Assembly (NCBI RefSeq): GCF_004015185.1
Contig: NZ_CP025746.1
Span: 2,311,776 to 2,375,775, forward strand
DNA length: 64,000 nucleotides
Reading direction: 5' to 3'
Source of the DNA: Clostridium manihotivorum
GTDB lineage: Bacteria > Bacillota > Clostridia > Clostridiales > Clostridiaceae
The translations under genes and the position numbers were made by a program. Below, one piece after another: positions 17,889-26,965 of this stretch (the stretch's first letter is position 1; the number at the start of each line of letters is the position of its first letter). The notes beneath the pieces are model-generated. The model was not told where the DNA came from and made no database searches. It saw nothing but the letters and a program-made list of their open reading frames with translations.

Positions 17889-19246
17889 ACTTAACCTTGG
17901 AAGAAATTTCAATAGCCATAAATGGTCACTTTATCAAAAGAAATAAAGATGAACACTTTGTAAAAGTTAGTACAGACACAAGAAAAATTGAGAAACAAAG
18001 TATATTCTTTGCTTTAAGAGGCGAGAATTTTAATGGCAATAACTATATCGAAGAAGCTGTTAAAAAAGGTGCAAGTGTCTGCATAGTAGATGAAGAAAGA
18101 GCTGAATTTGCTAATTTACAGTGTAACATAATAAAAGTTCTGGATTCCAAAAAGGCTCTTCAGGCTCTTGCTAAGTATTATAGAAATAAACTTGGGCTTA
18201 AAGTTGTTGGCATAACTGGATCAAATGGAAAAACTTCTACAAAAGATATATTGGCAGCTATACTAGGAGAAAAATATTCAGTTTTTAAAACAAAGGGAAA
18301 CTTTAATAATGATATAGGATTACCACTTATGATTCTAGAATTAGATAGAAGTATAGATATAGCTGTACTAGAAATGGGAATGAGTAATCTTAGAGAAATA
18401 CATCTTCTAGCAGATATAGCAAGACCTGATATTGCTTTAATAACCAATATAGGCTTATCTCATATAGAAAACCTCAAAAGTAGAGAAAATATATTAAAAG
18501 CTAAGATGGAAATTGTTGATTATTTCAACGAAGAAAATACTTTAATAGTTAACGGTGATGATGATCTTCTTAAAGATGTTATCAGTGAACAATACAAGAT
18601 AATAAAGACTGGTTTAGACAAGTATAACGATTTAATTGCTAGTAATGTGACTTTATTTAAGGATCATAGCGAGTTTGAAGTTATGGGTGAAGATACTAAA
18701 TTTAACTTTAGTCTTCCTATGCTGGGGAAACATAGCATTCAAAATTGTTTGTTGTGCTTACAGGTAGGAAAGTTACTTGGTATCTCTATGAAAGAGATGA
18801 ATGATGGCTTAAATAATATTGAGGCCACTTCAATGAGATTAGAGATAATTGAGGAAGAAAAGATAACTATAGTGAATGATTGCTACAATGCAAGTCCTTC
18901 TTCAATGAAAGCAGCTATTGACGTGGTGAACAATATAGCAGAAAATCGAAAGGTAGCTATACTGGGAACCATGAGGGAATTAGGAGATGAATCCTTAAAG
19001 GCACATACTGAAACTGGATTGTATGCAAAAGAGAATAACATAGATTTATTACTTTGCTGTGGCCAGTATTCGGAAGGTTTTAAAACAGGTTTTGAAGGAG
19101 AAAATTGTATTGTTTTTGACTCAAAAGAAGAACTTATAAATTCGCTTAAAGATTTAATAAAAGAAAAAGATACTGTGCTTGTAAAGGCATCTAGAGGTAT
19201 GAAATTCGAAGATATAGTCAGCGAGCTTAGAAAAATTATTTTATAA
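17882..19246 (+). CDS. murF: UDP-N-acetylmuramoyl-tripeptide--D-alanyl-D-alanine ligase MurF
   Basis: 454 residues. It adds D-Ala-D-Ala to the UDP-MurNAc-tripeptide, the last cytoplasmic step of the stem peptide. Mur ligase landmarks are [14 protein letters not shown] (P-loop), [22 protein letters not shown] and [15 protein letters not shown]. It overlaps murE by 7 nt. An AAGGAGGTGA just after its stop probably serves the start of a short leader ORF and mraY. Confidence 0.97.
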   Translation: MLDLTLEEISIAINGHFIKRNKDEHFVKVSTDTRKIEKQSIFFALRGENFNGNNYIEEAVKKGASVCIVDEERAEFANLQCNIIKVLDSKKALQALAKYYRNKLGLKVVGITGSNGKTSTKDILAAILGEKYSVFKTKGNFNNDIGLPLMILELDRSIDIAVLEMGMSNLREIHLLADIARPDIALITNIGLSHIENLKSRENILKAKMEIVDYFNEENTLIVNGDDDLLKDVISEQYKIIKTGLDKYNDLIASNVTLFKDHSEFEVMGEDTKFNFSLPMLGKHSIQNCLLCLQVGKLLGISMKEMNDGLNNIEATSMRLEIIEEEKITIVNDCYNASPSSMKAAIDVVNNIAENRKVAILGTMRELGDESLKAHTETGLYAKENNIDLLLCCGQYSEGFKTGFEGENCIVFDSKEELINSLKDLIKEKDTVLVKASRGMKFEDIVSELRKIIL

Positions 19247-19248
19247 CC

Positions 19249-19296
19249 AAGGAGGTGAGCTGTCTTTAAATGGACGGCAATATATGGGGAATTTAG
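19249..19296 (+). promoter_or_regulatory. Strong Shine-Dalgarno with an 8-codon leader ORF overlapping mraY
   Basis: AAGGAGGTGA (19249-19258) is too far (25 nt) from the mraY ATG at 19284 but well placed for ATG 19270. That ATG opens an ORF of eight sense codons (MDGNIWGI) ending at TAG 19294-19296, 10 nt inside mraY. Termination and re-initiation could couple the two. There is no homology evidence; the inference rests on spacing alone. Confidence 0.4.
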
Positions 19297-20246
19297 CTAA
19301 TACAGCATTAATAATATCAATTTTAATAAGTTTTATAGTGGCATCAATAATAGGTCCAATTATAATACCTCTTTTACATAGGCTTAAATTTGGACAAAAT
19401 ATAAGAGAAGATGGTCCTCGAAGTCATTTAAAAAAGGCTGGAACACCTACAATAGGTGGATTAATATTTATGTTAGCCACGCTTATAACAATGTTAGTTA
19501 TGATACCAAGTTTTACTGATGAATCAATGGTTGTACTTTACGCATTTTTAGCTTTTGGGTTTGTTGGTTTTCTAGATGATATATTAAAGATCATTCACAG
19601 AAACAACTTAGGACTTAGAGCTTGGCAAAAGATGGTTTTGCTTCTTATAGTATCTGGAGCATTAGCTTACTATGCATATAACACTATAGGTACTTCAATA
19701 AATGTACCATTTTCTAGACATCAATGGGAGATGGGTTGGTTATTTATACCTTTTATAATAGTTTACTTTGCTGGAACAACCAATGCAGTAAATTTGACAG
19801 ATGGATTGGATGGGTTGGCAACCTCTATTACAATATTGGTTATGACTTTCTTATCCATACTAAGTTTAAATATGGGACATTATAGACTTTCAATATTCTG
19901 TGTTTCTTTAGCAGGAGCCTTGTTAGGATTCTTGAGATTTAATGCTTTTCCAGCTAAGGTGTTTATGGGGGATACTGGTTCATTAGCCTTAGGAGGTGCT
20001 GTGGCTGCGGTAGCAATGATGCTTAAAATGGAGCTGATAATAGTAATAGTTGGTGGAATTTATGTGTTAGAAACGCTATCGGTTATAATTCAGGTTGGTT
20101 CTTTTAAGCTAACTGGTAAAAGGGTATTTAAGATGGCACCGATTCATCATCACTTTGAACAGTTAGGTTGGAGCGAAACAAAGATTGTTTCAGTCTTTGC
20201 TATTTGTACAGTTTTACTTTGCCTTGTTGCCTTTTTGTCTTTGTAG
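19284..20246 (+). CDS. mraY: Phospho-N-acetylmuramoyl-pentapeptide-transferase MraY
   Basis: 320 residues, an integral membrane enzyme with about ten helices that makes lipid I from UDP-MurNAc-pentapeptide and undecaprenyl phosphate. Seen: [14 protein letters not shown] near the N-terminus, FLDDILK (the magnesium-binding DD pair), [26 protein letters not shown] and the C-terminal [15 protein letters not shown]. The ATG at 19284 gives the normal N-terminus. It is 20 bp upstream of spoVE. Confidence 0.97.
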   Translation: MGNLANTALIISILISFIVASIIGPIIIPLLHRLKFGQNIREDGPRSHLKKAGTPTIGGLIFMLATLITMLVMIPSFTDESMVVLYAFLAFGFVGFLDDILKIIHRNNLGLRAWQKMVLLLIVSGALAYYAYNTIGTSINVPFSRHQWEMGWLFIPFIIVYFAGTTNAVNLTDGLDGLATSITILVMTFLSILSLNMGHYRLSIFCVSLAGALLGFLRFNAFPAKVFMGDTGSLALGGAVAAVAMMLKMELIIVIVGGIYVLETLSVIIQVGSFKLTGKRVFKMAPIHHHFEQLGWSETKIVSVFAICTVLLCLVAFLSL

Positions 20247-20266
20247 TAATTATAGGAGGAATTTGA

Positions 20267-21385
20267 ATGAAAAAAAAGAAGCCTAAAATGGGACAAATCG
20301 ATTATGTTACTTTTTATACGATTTTTTTCCTATTGGCTATTGGTGTAGTAATGGTTTATAGCGCTAGTTCATACTATGCGATGTATAAGAATAATGATAG
20401 TATGTTTTTCTTAAAGAAACAGCTACAGTGGTCAGTGCTGGGAATAGCAGTTATGTTGTTTATGATGTCGGTAGATTATCATAAGATGAAAAAATATACT
20501 AGAATAATGATGATAATATCATTACCGCTTTTAGTAGCTGTTTTATTTTCTAAAGACGTAAATGGTGCTAAGAGATGGATACAGCTTGGGCCATTAGGAC
20601 AGTTTCAGCCTTCTGAGTTAGTAAAATATGTTGTAGTACTGTTTATGGCTACTAGCATGGAAAAAAAGGGAGAGAAGATGAAGTCCTTTAAAGAAGGGGT
20701 TTTACCTTATCTTATAGTATCTGGTTTTTATGCTGGAATGATACTTTTAGAAAAGAATCTAAGTATAGCCTCAGTAATAATGATAGTTACCCTTATAGTA
20801 ATGTTCGTTGCAGGTGCTAAGTCTACTACTCTTGGTTTTGGTGTAGTACCAGCAATGTTTGCGGCTGCTACGTTTTTCATATTTAGTGAAGATTATAGAA
20901 GAAGAAGATTATTAAACTTCCTAAATCCGTGGCAAGATCCAGCTGGTGATGGATATCAGCTGATTCAATCATTTTATGCTTTAGGAGCTGGAGGAGTCAC
21001 TGGACTTGGTATAGGGCAGTCAAGACAAAAAACGCTGTATATGCCTGAGCCTCATAATGATTTTATATTTGCTATAATAGGTGAAGAACTAGGGCTTATA
21101 GGTTGTGCTTTAATAATAATACTATTTATAATTTTTGTGTTTAGAGGCATTAGGATAGCTATGGGAGCAAAAGATGCCTTTGGAACTTTACTTGCTACAG
21201 GAATTACTTCTATTGTTGCAGTTCAGGCTATAATCAATATAGCAGTTGTAACTGGATCAATGCCTGTTACTGGAGTGCCACTACCATTTATTAGTTATGG
21301 AGGGAGTTCTCTGGTCATCAATATGGCCGCCATGGGTGTGCTCTTAAATATATCCAGACAGGTTGAAAGAAAGAGAGTTATATAG
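20267..21385 (+). CDS. spoVE: FtsW/RodA/SpoVE family lipid II polymerase
   Basis: 372 residues with about ten membrane helices. SEDS proteins polymerise glycan strands with a partner PBP; SpoVE partners SpoVD in cortex synthesis, and both genes are in this cluster. Motifs include VMVYSASSYYA, GAKRWIQLGPLGQFQPSE, PEPHNDFIFAIIGEELG and GVPLPFISYGGSS. AGGAGG precedes the ATG. It is the last gene before the IS insertion; murG, which often follows, is absent. A vegetative FtsW role is equally possible from sequence. Confidence 0.9.
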   Translation: MKKKKPKMGQIDYVTFYTIFFLLAIGVVMVYSASSYYAMYKNNDSMFFLKKQLQWSVLGIAVMLFMMSVDYHKMKKYTRIMMIISLPLLVAVLFSKDVNGAKRWIQLGPLGQFQPSELVKYVVVLFMATSMEKKGEKMKSFKEGVLPYLIVSGFYAGMILLEKNLSIASVIMIVTLIVMFVAGAKSTTLGFGVVPAMFAAATFFIFSEDYRRRRLLNFLNPWQDPAGDGYQLIQSFYALGAGGVTGLGIGQSRQKTLYMPEPHNDFIFAIIGEELGLIGCALIIILFIIFVFRGIRIAMGAKDAFGTLLATGITSIVAVQAIINIAVVTGSMPVTGVPLPFISYGGSSLVINMAAMGVLLNISRQVERKRVI

Positions 21386-21457
21386 AATATTTAACATTAA
21401 TATTTAATAAAAGAATCACTAAGGCCTAGCCCAATGGCATTAAGTTAAGAGAATTCA

Positions 21458-21491
21458 AGAAGCTATTACATAAAGTGATAGCTTCTTTTTT
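21458..21491 (+). terminator. Terminator inside the left end of the IS
   Basis: GAAGCTAT and ATAGCTTC form an 8-bp stem followed by six T on the + strand. It would stop transcripts entering from the spoVE side. Read on the - strand it has no T-run, so it is not the transposase terminator. Confidence 0.75.
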
Positions 21492-21600
21492 CAGAGTTAG
21501 CTGTAAATGTTCAACCGAAATGAAGAAAATAATTTTAAAAATTGCATGCAAATAAAGCAGGCATATATCCCGCTAAAAAAAACTATTAAATTAATCATTA

Positions 21601-22937
21601 TTATGCTACTCTATACATGAAGCTTACGGATGTTTTTTCAGACATATTTCTAGGTCGCGAACGACCAGGTCGAATCGGTGTTATGTGCCTAGCAATCAAA
21701 GCTTCTATATTAGGTGGAGTAACTTTACCAAGGAAAAACTGTCGGCATATATGCGCTGCAACAGAAAAGTTGACTTTGTAGTCGTATTTCCTGTTCCTTT
21801 TCTTTATGATTACGTGTTGGGTAATTATTTCAGAAAAGTTGTACATAATTAGCCTTGCATATATTTCCTGAAGTATGTACTCCACCTTTTTTGAATGAAA
21901 ATGTAGCAATCCAATAGTATATTTCAAATCACGGAATGATGTTTCAATTCCCCAACGCTTGAAATAGAGTTCTTTTAGTGTTTGAGGTGAAAATTTCGTT
22001 CTATCTAGGTTTGTAACAACAACCTCATAAGTATCATCAGTAATTTTAAATCGTACAATCCGAAACGGTAGTTTGTACATTACTGTAGGATCACTTTTTC
22101 TATTTGTCTCTGGGAGATAGTCAAATGTCTTATTTTTCCCAATTAGTCTATAATGGTTTTTATCCTTAAGCAATTCTTTCACTTTATTAGTTTGTTTTCT
22201 AGTAAGGTTTAAATCAATATCAACATCAAATTCATCAGCAGATGGAAGTTCAAATCCATGTAAAATACCTGATGCATGACCATGAAAATCTTTTATTCTT
22301 ATTAGGAATTTCCATCCTTTTGTTGAATGTGTGCCATATTGTTATAAGATTCATACCCTCGATCCGCAAGGATAATTGCTGGAGTTTTAATAGTAGATCT
22401 GTCTACCATGTCTGTTAATGCCTTACATTCATTGGAAAGCTTTCTTCTCAGCACAATTACGTCCTCGTAGGTATGTTGATTAAGATCGTATAATGCATTT
22501 AAATGCAAAAGGTTGTACGGTTTCCTAGAGTCTTTAAATTCATATAAGGAATCCAAATCGTTTTTATTTGTTGGAATATGTATGTCAGATCCATCGACAG
22601 CCAAAAGGCGATAGCCTTTAAATAGATAATCAGTTGTTGTTTTGTTAACGAAGTTATGAAATAATTTTTCAAATGCCGTAGTCAAGATCTTTGCCCTTTG
22701 TTGAACAAAGGCCGCCGATGTAGCTGTGTCAATAGAGCATCCCCATTGATTTAAAAGCTCATTACTTAAAGTATTTCCTTCCATTCCTAGCAAAGAAAAA
22801 ATTATTTTATCAAAGGGAAGTTTTCGATTTCTAAGGAAATCCTTGTCGGGATTCCTAATATTCTCTTTAGGATTATCGCGAAGCTCTTGAATAAGTTCAA
22901 ATAAAGTGGATCTCAATTCTTGTGACTTAGTATTCAT
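21601..22937 (-). pseudogene. IS4-family transposase, disrupted by one frameshift
   Basis: Two - strand frames together make about 445 residues. The first (22937-22302, 211 residues) has the catalytic LAVDGSDI and LADRGYES segments and ends soon after DRGYES. The second frame continues from about 22317 to the stop at 21601 and carries the IS4 signature Y-(2)-R-(3)-E-(6)-K in YFKRWGIETSFRDLK. Adding one base to the A-run at 22318-22321 restores a continuous frame (QQKGWKFLIRIKD), so a one-base deletion is the simplest cause. A programmed -1 slip is unlikely because the run is only four A. All three catalytic acidic residues remain. Confidence 0.88.
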
Positions 22938-22978
22938 ATGTATTCTCCTCGTAATTGAAATTTCTCTCTAATTACAAG

Positions 22979-23022
22979 GGCCGCTTTCACTACCTTTAAA
23001 ACAATTGGTAGTGAAAGCGGCC
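22979..23022. repeat. 16-bp perfect palindrome upstream of the transposase
   Basis: GGCCGCTTTCACTACC (22979-22994) and GGTAGTGAAAGCGGCC (23007-23022) are perfect inverted repeats with a 12-nt loop, GC-rich in an AT-rich window. It lies 41 bp before the transposase ATG with no T-run in either direction. It is probably an RNA hairpin of the transposase leader, of the sort other IS use to limit expression from outside promoters. Confidence 0.7.
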
Positions 23023-23141
23023 ACATATTTTTGAAATGCTGTCAAGTGATAATTAAAAAAAATAAAAAAGACCCACAGCACATATTTGTGATGCAAGCCT
23101 TTCCTTAACTTAATGACATTGAGGCCTAGCCTTAGCGATTC

Positions 23142-23328
23142 TTTTACTGTCTAGGGAAATATAAAATTTTTCAATATCTAAATCTAGCATTATGAAGGAT
23201 TTATATGAGATGTTTATGGTAAACAGTAAAAAAAATAATATTCGCCTGCCAGATTTTTCTCATATACATTAGGAAAGATAGATGTGCAAAAGAGCAAACT
23301 GAAGAAGGTCGTTTCAGCGACCTTTTTA
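23142..23328 (+). repeat. Family A dispersed structured element, copy A3
   Basis: Starts TTTTACTGTCTAGGG directly at the IS right end. AACAGTAAAAAA lies near 23223-23234, CGCCTGCC near 23245-23252, the GGCAG arm is decayed (GATAGATG), and the element ends in GGTCGTTTCAGCGACC with T5 (23307-23327). Confidence 0.8.
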
Positions 23329-23639
23329 TTTTTTAACAACCTAAAAAATATTGTGTTCTAAAGAAAAGTAAATATTAACTATAGCTTATGAAGTACGATA
23401 ATATAATTAGGTTCTGTTAAAGTAATGTGTTAAAATTAATTGATTTCAACATAACACTTTAATATAAATAATAGTATTAATGTACTTAGTAATTATCCGG
23501 AAGAGCTGAAATTATGTAAGTAATAAGCTAAATGTTTTAATAAATTTGTAATGAAAAATTAAGGATATAGTGTTATTATATTATATGGTAATATAATAAT
23601 ATTTTTAGTAATTATATCAAATGTTTAAGAAGGTAATAT
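23329..23639. other. AT-rich leader region of ftsQ
   Basis: No gene seen. The stretch is more than 75 percent A+T with several TATAAT-like words, none with a convincing -35. Because the IS and two terminators lie upstream, a promoter for ftsQ and the genes beyond it is expected here. Confidence 0.3.
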
Positions 23640-24389
23640 ATGAATAATGAGATAAATGAATATATAAAAAAGCATAAAAGAAAAAAGGTTAGAAAAAAGT
23701 TGATTTTGTTCTTTGTTTTCTTTTTTTCTATAACTATTCTTATATTATTGAAAGCTCCTTTTTTTAATATACAGGATATAAAGGTAGGAAATAATAAGAT
23801 TATAAACAGTAAAGAAATTGTCGACAGGTCAGAGCTATATGGTAAAAATATTTTCTATATAAATCAGAAGGATGTTAGATCCAAGATTCAGGCTAATCCT
23901 TATATAGATAGTGTTCAGTTAAAAAGGGTACTTCCCAATGGAATAGTAATAAACGTCACTGAAAGAAAAACTGTGTACTTCTTTAAGAATTCAGATGGGA
24001 TTTATGTGTTGAACTCAGAACTTAAAATACTTGAAAAGAGAGACAACATAGATGGGATGAGTTTGACAGAGCTAACTGGAATAACGCCAACAGCTACAGA
24101 AGTTGGCGCATATCTATCAAATGACGAGAAGATTAAGAGAATAGCAGCAAATATAGGCAGATATCTAGAAACTAACAGAAGTGATGTGAAGTTTAATTCC
24201 TTGGAGATAAAAGATCCTACTTCACTTACTATGAAAGTAGGAGAGGTAAGGCTCCTATTAGGGACTGATGAAAAATTAGAGGACAAATTTAATAGTTGTA
24301 TAAGGATTTTAAAAGACAGTAATATAGGACTTAAAAAAGGATATATAGATGTTAGTTTTGACGGGCAACCAGTTATAAAACAGGAATAG
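23640..24389 (+). CDS. ftsQ: Cell division protein FtsQ/DivIB
   Basis: 249 residues. A basic N-terminus (HKRKKVRKKL) precedes one membrane helix (residues about 20-40). The POTRA domain follows (FFNIQDIKVGNNKIINSKEI, NIFYIN, NPYIDSVQLKRVLPNGIVI), then the FtsQ/DivIB beta domain. It stabilises the FtsL-DivIC complex and scaffolds the divisome. AGAAGGTAAT precedes the ATG. It is now the first gene after the IS, 11 bp upstream of a DUF881 gene. Confidence 0.92.
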   Translation: MNNEINEYIKKHKRKKVRKKLILFFVFFFSITILILLKAPFFNIQDIKVGNNKIINSKEIVDRSELYGKNIFYINQKDVRSKIQANPYIDSVQLKRVLPNGIVINVTERKTVYFFKNSDGIYVLNSELKILEKRDNIDGMSLTELTGITPTATEVGAYLSNDEKIKRIAANIGRYLETNRSDVKFNSLEIKDPTSLTMKVGEVRLLLGTDEKLEDKFNSCIRILKDSNIGLKKGYIDVSFDGQPVIKQE

Positions 24390-24400
24390 GAGGCAAAGCA

Positions 24401-25114
24401 ATGAAAAAGATGACTTCTCAGATAGTTGTTGCTATCGTATGTGCGCTGCTAGGATTTTTATTGGCTTACCAATTTAAGCTTATAAATAATAAAGAAAGTG
24501 CCATAAAGGATAATGTAGATAAAACAGATGTTGTAGCTGAACTTGATGCTCTAAAGAAAGAAAAAGAAGAACTTTTAAAGCAGAATAATTCTTTGACAGA
24601 TGATTTAAAGAAAATAGAGGAGTCTGCTGCAAAAAAAGGTGATGTTAATACCGAGATAAAACAACAACTTGATAAGACAAGAATGATACTTGGAACTGTA
24701 GATGTAAAGGGACCAGGTGTAATTTTATATCTTACTCCTAAATCCTCTTTCCTTACTACTAATGGTGCTGATTATATATCCGAAAATGAACTCATTCACA
24801 TAGTAAATATATTAAACTTTTCAGGAGCAGAGGCCATTTCTATAAATGATAAAAGAGTTACTACTCAGACAGGTATAAAAAATGCTAGTAACTACATATG
24901 GATAGGTGCAAATGAAAGAATATCACCTAGTGATAAGATAGTAATAAAGGCAATAGGTGTAAAGAGTACCCTTGAAGCTGGATTAACCTTTCAAGGAGCT
25001 TTAGATTATGGAGTTTTATTCAATTACGAAAGAAAAATAGAAAAAAGTAATGAAATAACAATCCCTAAATCATCTCAGGTAATTCATAACGATAATATTA
25101 AAGCTGTACAGTAG
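24401..25114 (+). CDS. DUF881 family protein (YlxW/YlxX-like), first copy
   Basis: 237 residues. One N-terminal membrane helix, a coiled coil of about 45 residues (DVVAELDALKKEKEELLKQN) and the DUF881 domain with GPGVILYLTP, NILNFSGAEAISINDKRV and IKAIG. Such proteins flank sbp in the division cluster of many Firmicutes, including B. subtilis ylxW and ylxX. The biochemical function is unknown. AGGAGG precedes the ATG, and the spacing to ftsQ and sbp is only 11-13 bp. Confidence 0.88.
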   Translation: MKKMTSQIVVAIVCALLGFLLAYQFKLINNKESAIKDNVDKTDVVAELDALKKEKEELLKQNNSLTDDLKKIEESAAKKGDVNTEIKQQLDKTRMILGTVDVKGPGVILYLTPKSSFLTTNGADYISENELIHIVNILNFSGAEAISINDKRVTTQTGIKNASNYIWIGANERISPSDKIVIKAIGVKSTLEAGLTFQGALDYGVLFNYERKIEKSNEITIPKSSQVIHNDNIKAVQ

Positions 25115-25127
25115 GAGTTGATTATTA

Positions 25128-25466
25128 ATGATAGCATTTATAGGGCTTTTAATTGGAATTATAGTAGGAATAGTATGGAAGGTTGATATACCTGAAAAGT
25201 TTTCGCCTTACATGTCTGTTGCAATACTAGCTTGCTTAGATTCAGTCTTTGGAGCTATTAGAGCAAGTTTGTCAAAAAACTTTCAAGCAGATATATTTAT
25301 ATCTGGATTTTTTGGAAATGCTGCACTTGCAGTTGCTCTTGCTTATTTAGGAGATAAACTTGGAATTCCTATATATATTGCAGCGGTAATAGTTTTTGGT
25401 GGAAGAATATTCGATAATTTTGCTATTGTGAGAAGGCTTTTAATAGAGAAAGCAAGATCCCGATAA
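25128..25466 (+). CDS. sbp: Small basic membrane protein Sbp (DUF1290)
   Basis: 112 residues with three or four membrane helices. Family marks are IGLLIGIIVG, PEKFSPYMSVAILACLDSVF, GAIRA and GFFGNAALA. It sits between two DUF881 genes, as is usual near ftsQ/ftsZ. Its role is not known. The B. subtilis homologue belongs to the division region and is dispensable. The start follows GTAGGAGTTG. Confidence 0.88.
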   Translation: MIAFIGLLIGIIVGIVWKVDIPEKFSPYMSVAILACLDSVFGAIRASLSKNFQADIFISGFFGNAALAVALAYLGDKLGIPIYIAAVIVFGGRIFDNFAIVRRLLIEKARSR

Positions 25467-25478
25467 AGGGGGGAATTT

Positions 25479-26216
25479 ATGAAAAATAATGAAGCATCAA
25501 TATTTGTTTTTATAGCTTCTATTATAATAGGAATTCTTATAGCTCTTAATATTAATTTAAAGGGAACCTCAAGAAGTTTTCAAATGAGCGCTAAGCAGTA
25601 CCAAGATGCTTACAATCAAAAGAATAAATTGTATGCTGAGGTTTCAAACCTTAAAGATTCCAATTCAAAGATGTCCGATAAAATAAATAAATATAAATAT
25701 GATGATACTAAAAATCAAAAGTTAACACAGGATATTAATAATGAATTTAATGATAATAATATGGAAATAGGATTTAGTGCTGTAAAAGGGAACGGAGTAA
25801 AATTAGTCATTAATGATGGTACTATAGATGATCCTAAAGGGTATGAACAGGAAAATACTCAACTTATTTTGTTAAAGACACTTCATGATGATGATATGAT
25901 AAGAGTTGTCAATGAGCTTAGAGTAGCTGGTGCTGAAGCTATATCCATAAACGGCCAAAGAGTTCTCCCAAATACAGAGATACTATGTAGTTGGGCTTTT
26001 TTAAGAATTAACGGTCATCAAATACCAGCTCCATTTGAAGTAACTGCCATAGGGGATCCGGAAACTCTAGATAGTACTCTTCAAAGAGATGATGGTTTTA
26101 TAAGATCACTTATCAACAGAGGAATTCAAGTTGATATTACAAAAGAAAATAATCTGAAAATTGATCCATATATAGGAGATATAAGTTATAATAATCTTAC
26201 ACCTAAAACAAAATAG
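25479..26216 (+). CDS. DUF881 family protein, second copy
   Basis: 245 residues. N-terminal helix (FVFIASIIIGILIALNI), a coiled coil (residues about 40-85) and the DUF881 domain (NGVKLVINDG, RVVNELRVAGAEAISINGQR, VTAIGDPETLDS). It is divergent from the first copy, so this is an old duplication. AAGGGGGGA precedes the ATG. A hairpin overlaps its stop codon and ends this sub-operon. Confidence 0.87.
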   Translation: MKNNEASIFVFIASIIIGILIALNINLKGTSRSFQMSAKQYQDAYNQKNKLYAEVSNLKDSNSKMSDKINKYKYDDTKNQKLTQDINNEFNDNNMEIGFSAVKGNGVKLVINDGTIDDPKGYEQENTQLILLKTLHDDDMIRVVNELRVAGAEAISINGQRVLPNTEILCSWAFLRINGHQIPAPFEVTAIGDPETLDSTLQRDDGFIRSLINRGIQVDITKENNLKIDPYIGDISYNNLTPKTK

Positions 26217-26236
26217 GTGTAAGATTTAAATATTTT
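26193..26236 (+). terminator. Hairpin at the end of the second DUF881 gene
   Basis: AATCTTACACCT pairs with AGGTGTAAGATT (26215-26226), a 12-bp perfect stem, then TAAATATTTT. It includes the last codons of the gene. The poor T-run suggests partial termination. Confidence 0.7.
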
Positions 26237-26296
26237 GAAGGATTTTTCATATTTATGAAGAATATAATATTTTAAAGAAGTGGAGGCATGATTATT

Positions 26297-26950
26297 TTGA
26301 ATATCAAATACAATATAGAGCAGATAAAAGAATCAATGCCAAAGGATGTAACTTTAGTTGCCGTTTCTAAGACTAAACCTATTGAACTTTTGGAGGAAGC
26401 TTATTCAGCTGGCATTAGAGATTTTGCTGAGAATAAAGTTCAAGAGTTAATGGAAAAGTTTGAGCTTTTTCATAAGGATGTTAGGTGGCACTTTATAGGT
26501 CATTTGCAGACTAATAAGGTTAAGTATATAGTTGATAAGGCTTTTATGATACATTCCTTAGACAGCATAAAACTTCTTAAAGAGCTTGAGAAACAATGTA
26601 ATAAGCAACAATTACAAGTAAACACACTTATACAAATTAATATCGGTAAAGAAGAAAGCAAATACGGTTTTTACGAAGAAGACCTTGATGAAATTTTTAT
26701 TGAGGTAGAAAAATGTAATTGTGTTAAAATTAAAGGAATAATGGTTATAATTCCTAAAGGTGATGAAGAAAGTAACCGATATTATTTTAAGAGAACAAAA
26801 AATATTTATGAAAAAATCAAGGAACAGAAATACCAAAATGTAACTATGGAAATACTATCTATGGGCATGACTCATGACTATAAAACAGCACTAGAAGAAG
26901 GTGCTAATTTAGTAAGGATAGGTGAGGGTATTTTTGGTAAGAGAATATAA
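26297..26950 (+). CDS. YggS/YlmE family PLP-binding protein
   Basis: 217 residues from TTG 26297, chosen because GTGGAGG is 10 nt upstream and the N-terminus (MNIKYNIEQIKES) fits the family. ATG 26288 is only one base from that site. The fold is an alanine racemase-like TIM barrel. The PLP lysine is in LVAVSKTKP, and FAENKVQEL, WHFIGHLQTNKVK, HSLDS and MGMTHDY are conserved. PLPBP proteins maintain vitamin B6 and amino acid balance. The gene begins the ylm cluster next to sepF. Confidence 0.93.
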   Translation: MNIKYNIEQIKESMPKDVTLVAVSKTKPIELLEEAYSAGIRDFAENKVQELMEKFELFHKDVRWHFIGHLQTNKVKYIVDKAFMIHSLDSIKLLKELEKQCNKQQLQVNTLIQINIGKEESKYGFYEEDLDEIFIEVEKCNCVKIKGIMVIIPKGDEESNRYYFKRTKNIYEKIKEQKYQNVTMEILSMGMTHDYKTALEEGANLVRIGEGIFGKRI

Positions 26951-26965
26951 ATAGGAGGATTAACT

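Larger units (their letters stand above)
21409..23145 (-). mobile_element. IS4-family insertion sequence with inverted ends
   Basis: About 1.74 kb bounded by imperfect inverted repeats of roughly 40 bp. The left end starts AAAAGAATCACTAAGG (21409) and runs to CATTAAGTTAAG. The right end, read on the - strand from 23145, starts AAAAGAATCGCTAAGG and runs to CATTAAGTTAAG. It contains one transposase reading frame broken by a frameshift. No target duplication is visible at the flanks. The right end abuts repeat copy A3. It separates spoVE from ftsQ. Confidence 0.85.

Noticed and set aside
22302..22340. Programmed -1 frameshift in the transposase
   Set aside because: The slippery site would need a longer A-run; only AAAA is present and the tandem codons (CAA AAG) cannot re-pair well in -1.
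21399..23160. Target site duplication of the IS
   Set aside because: The ten bases outside the two inverted ends do not match each other in any register tried.
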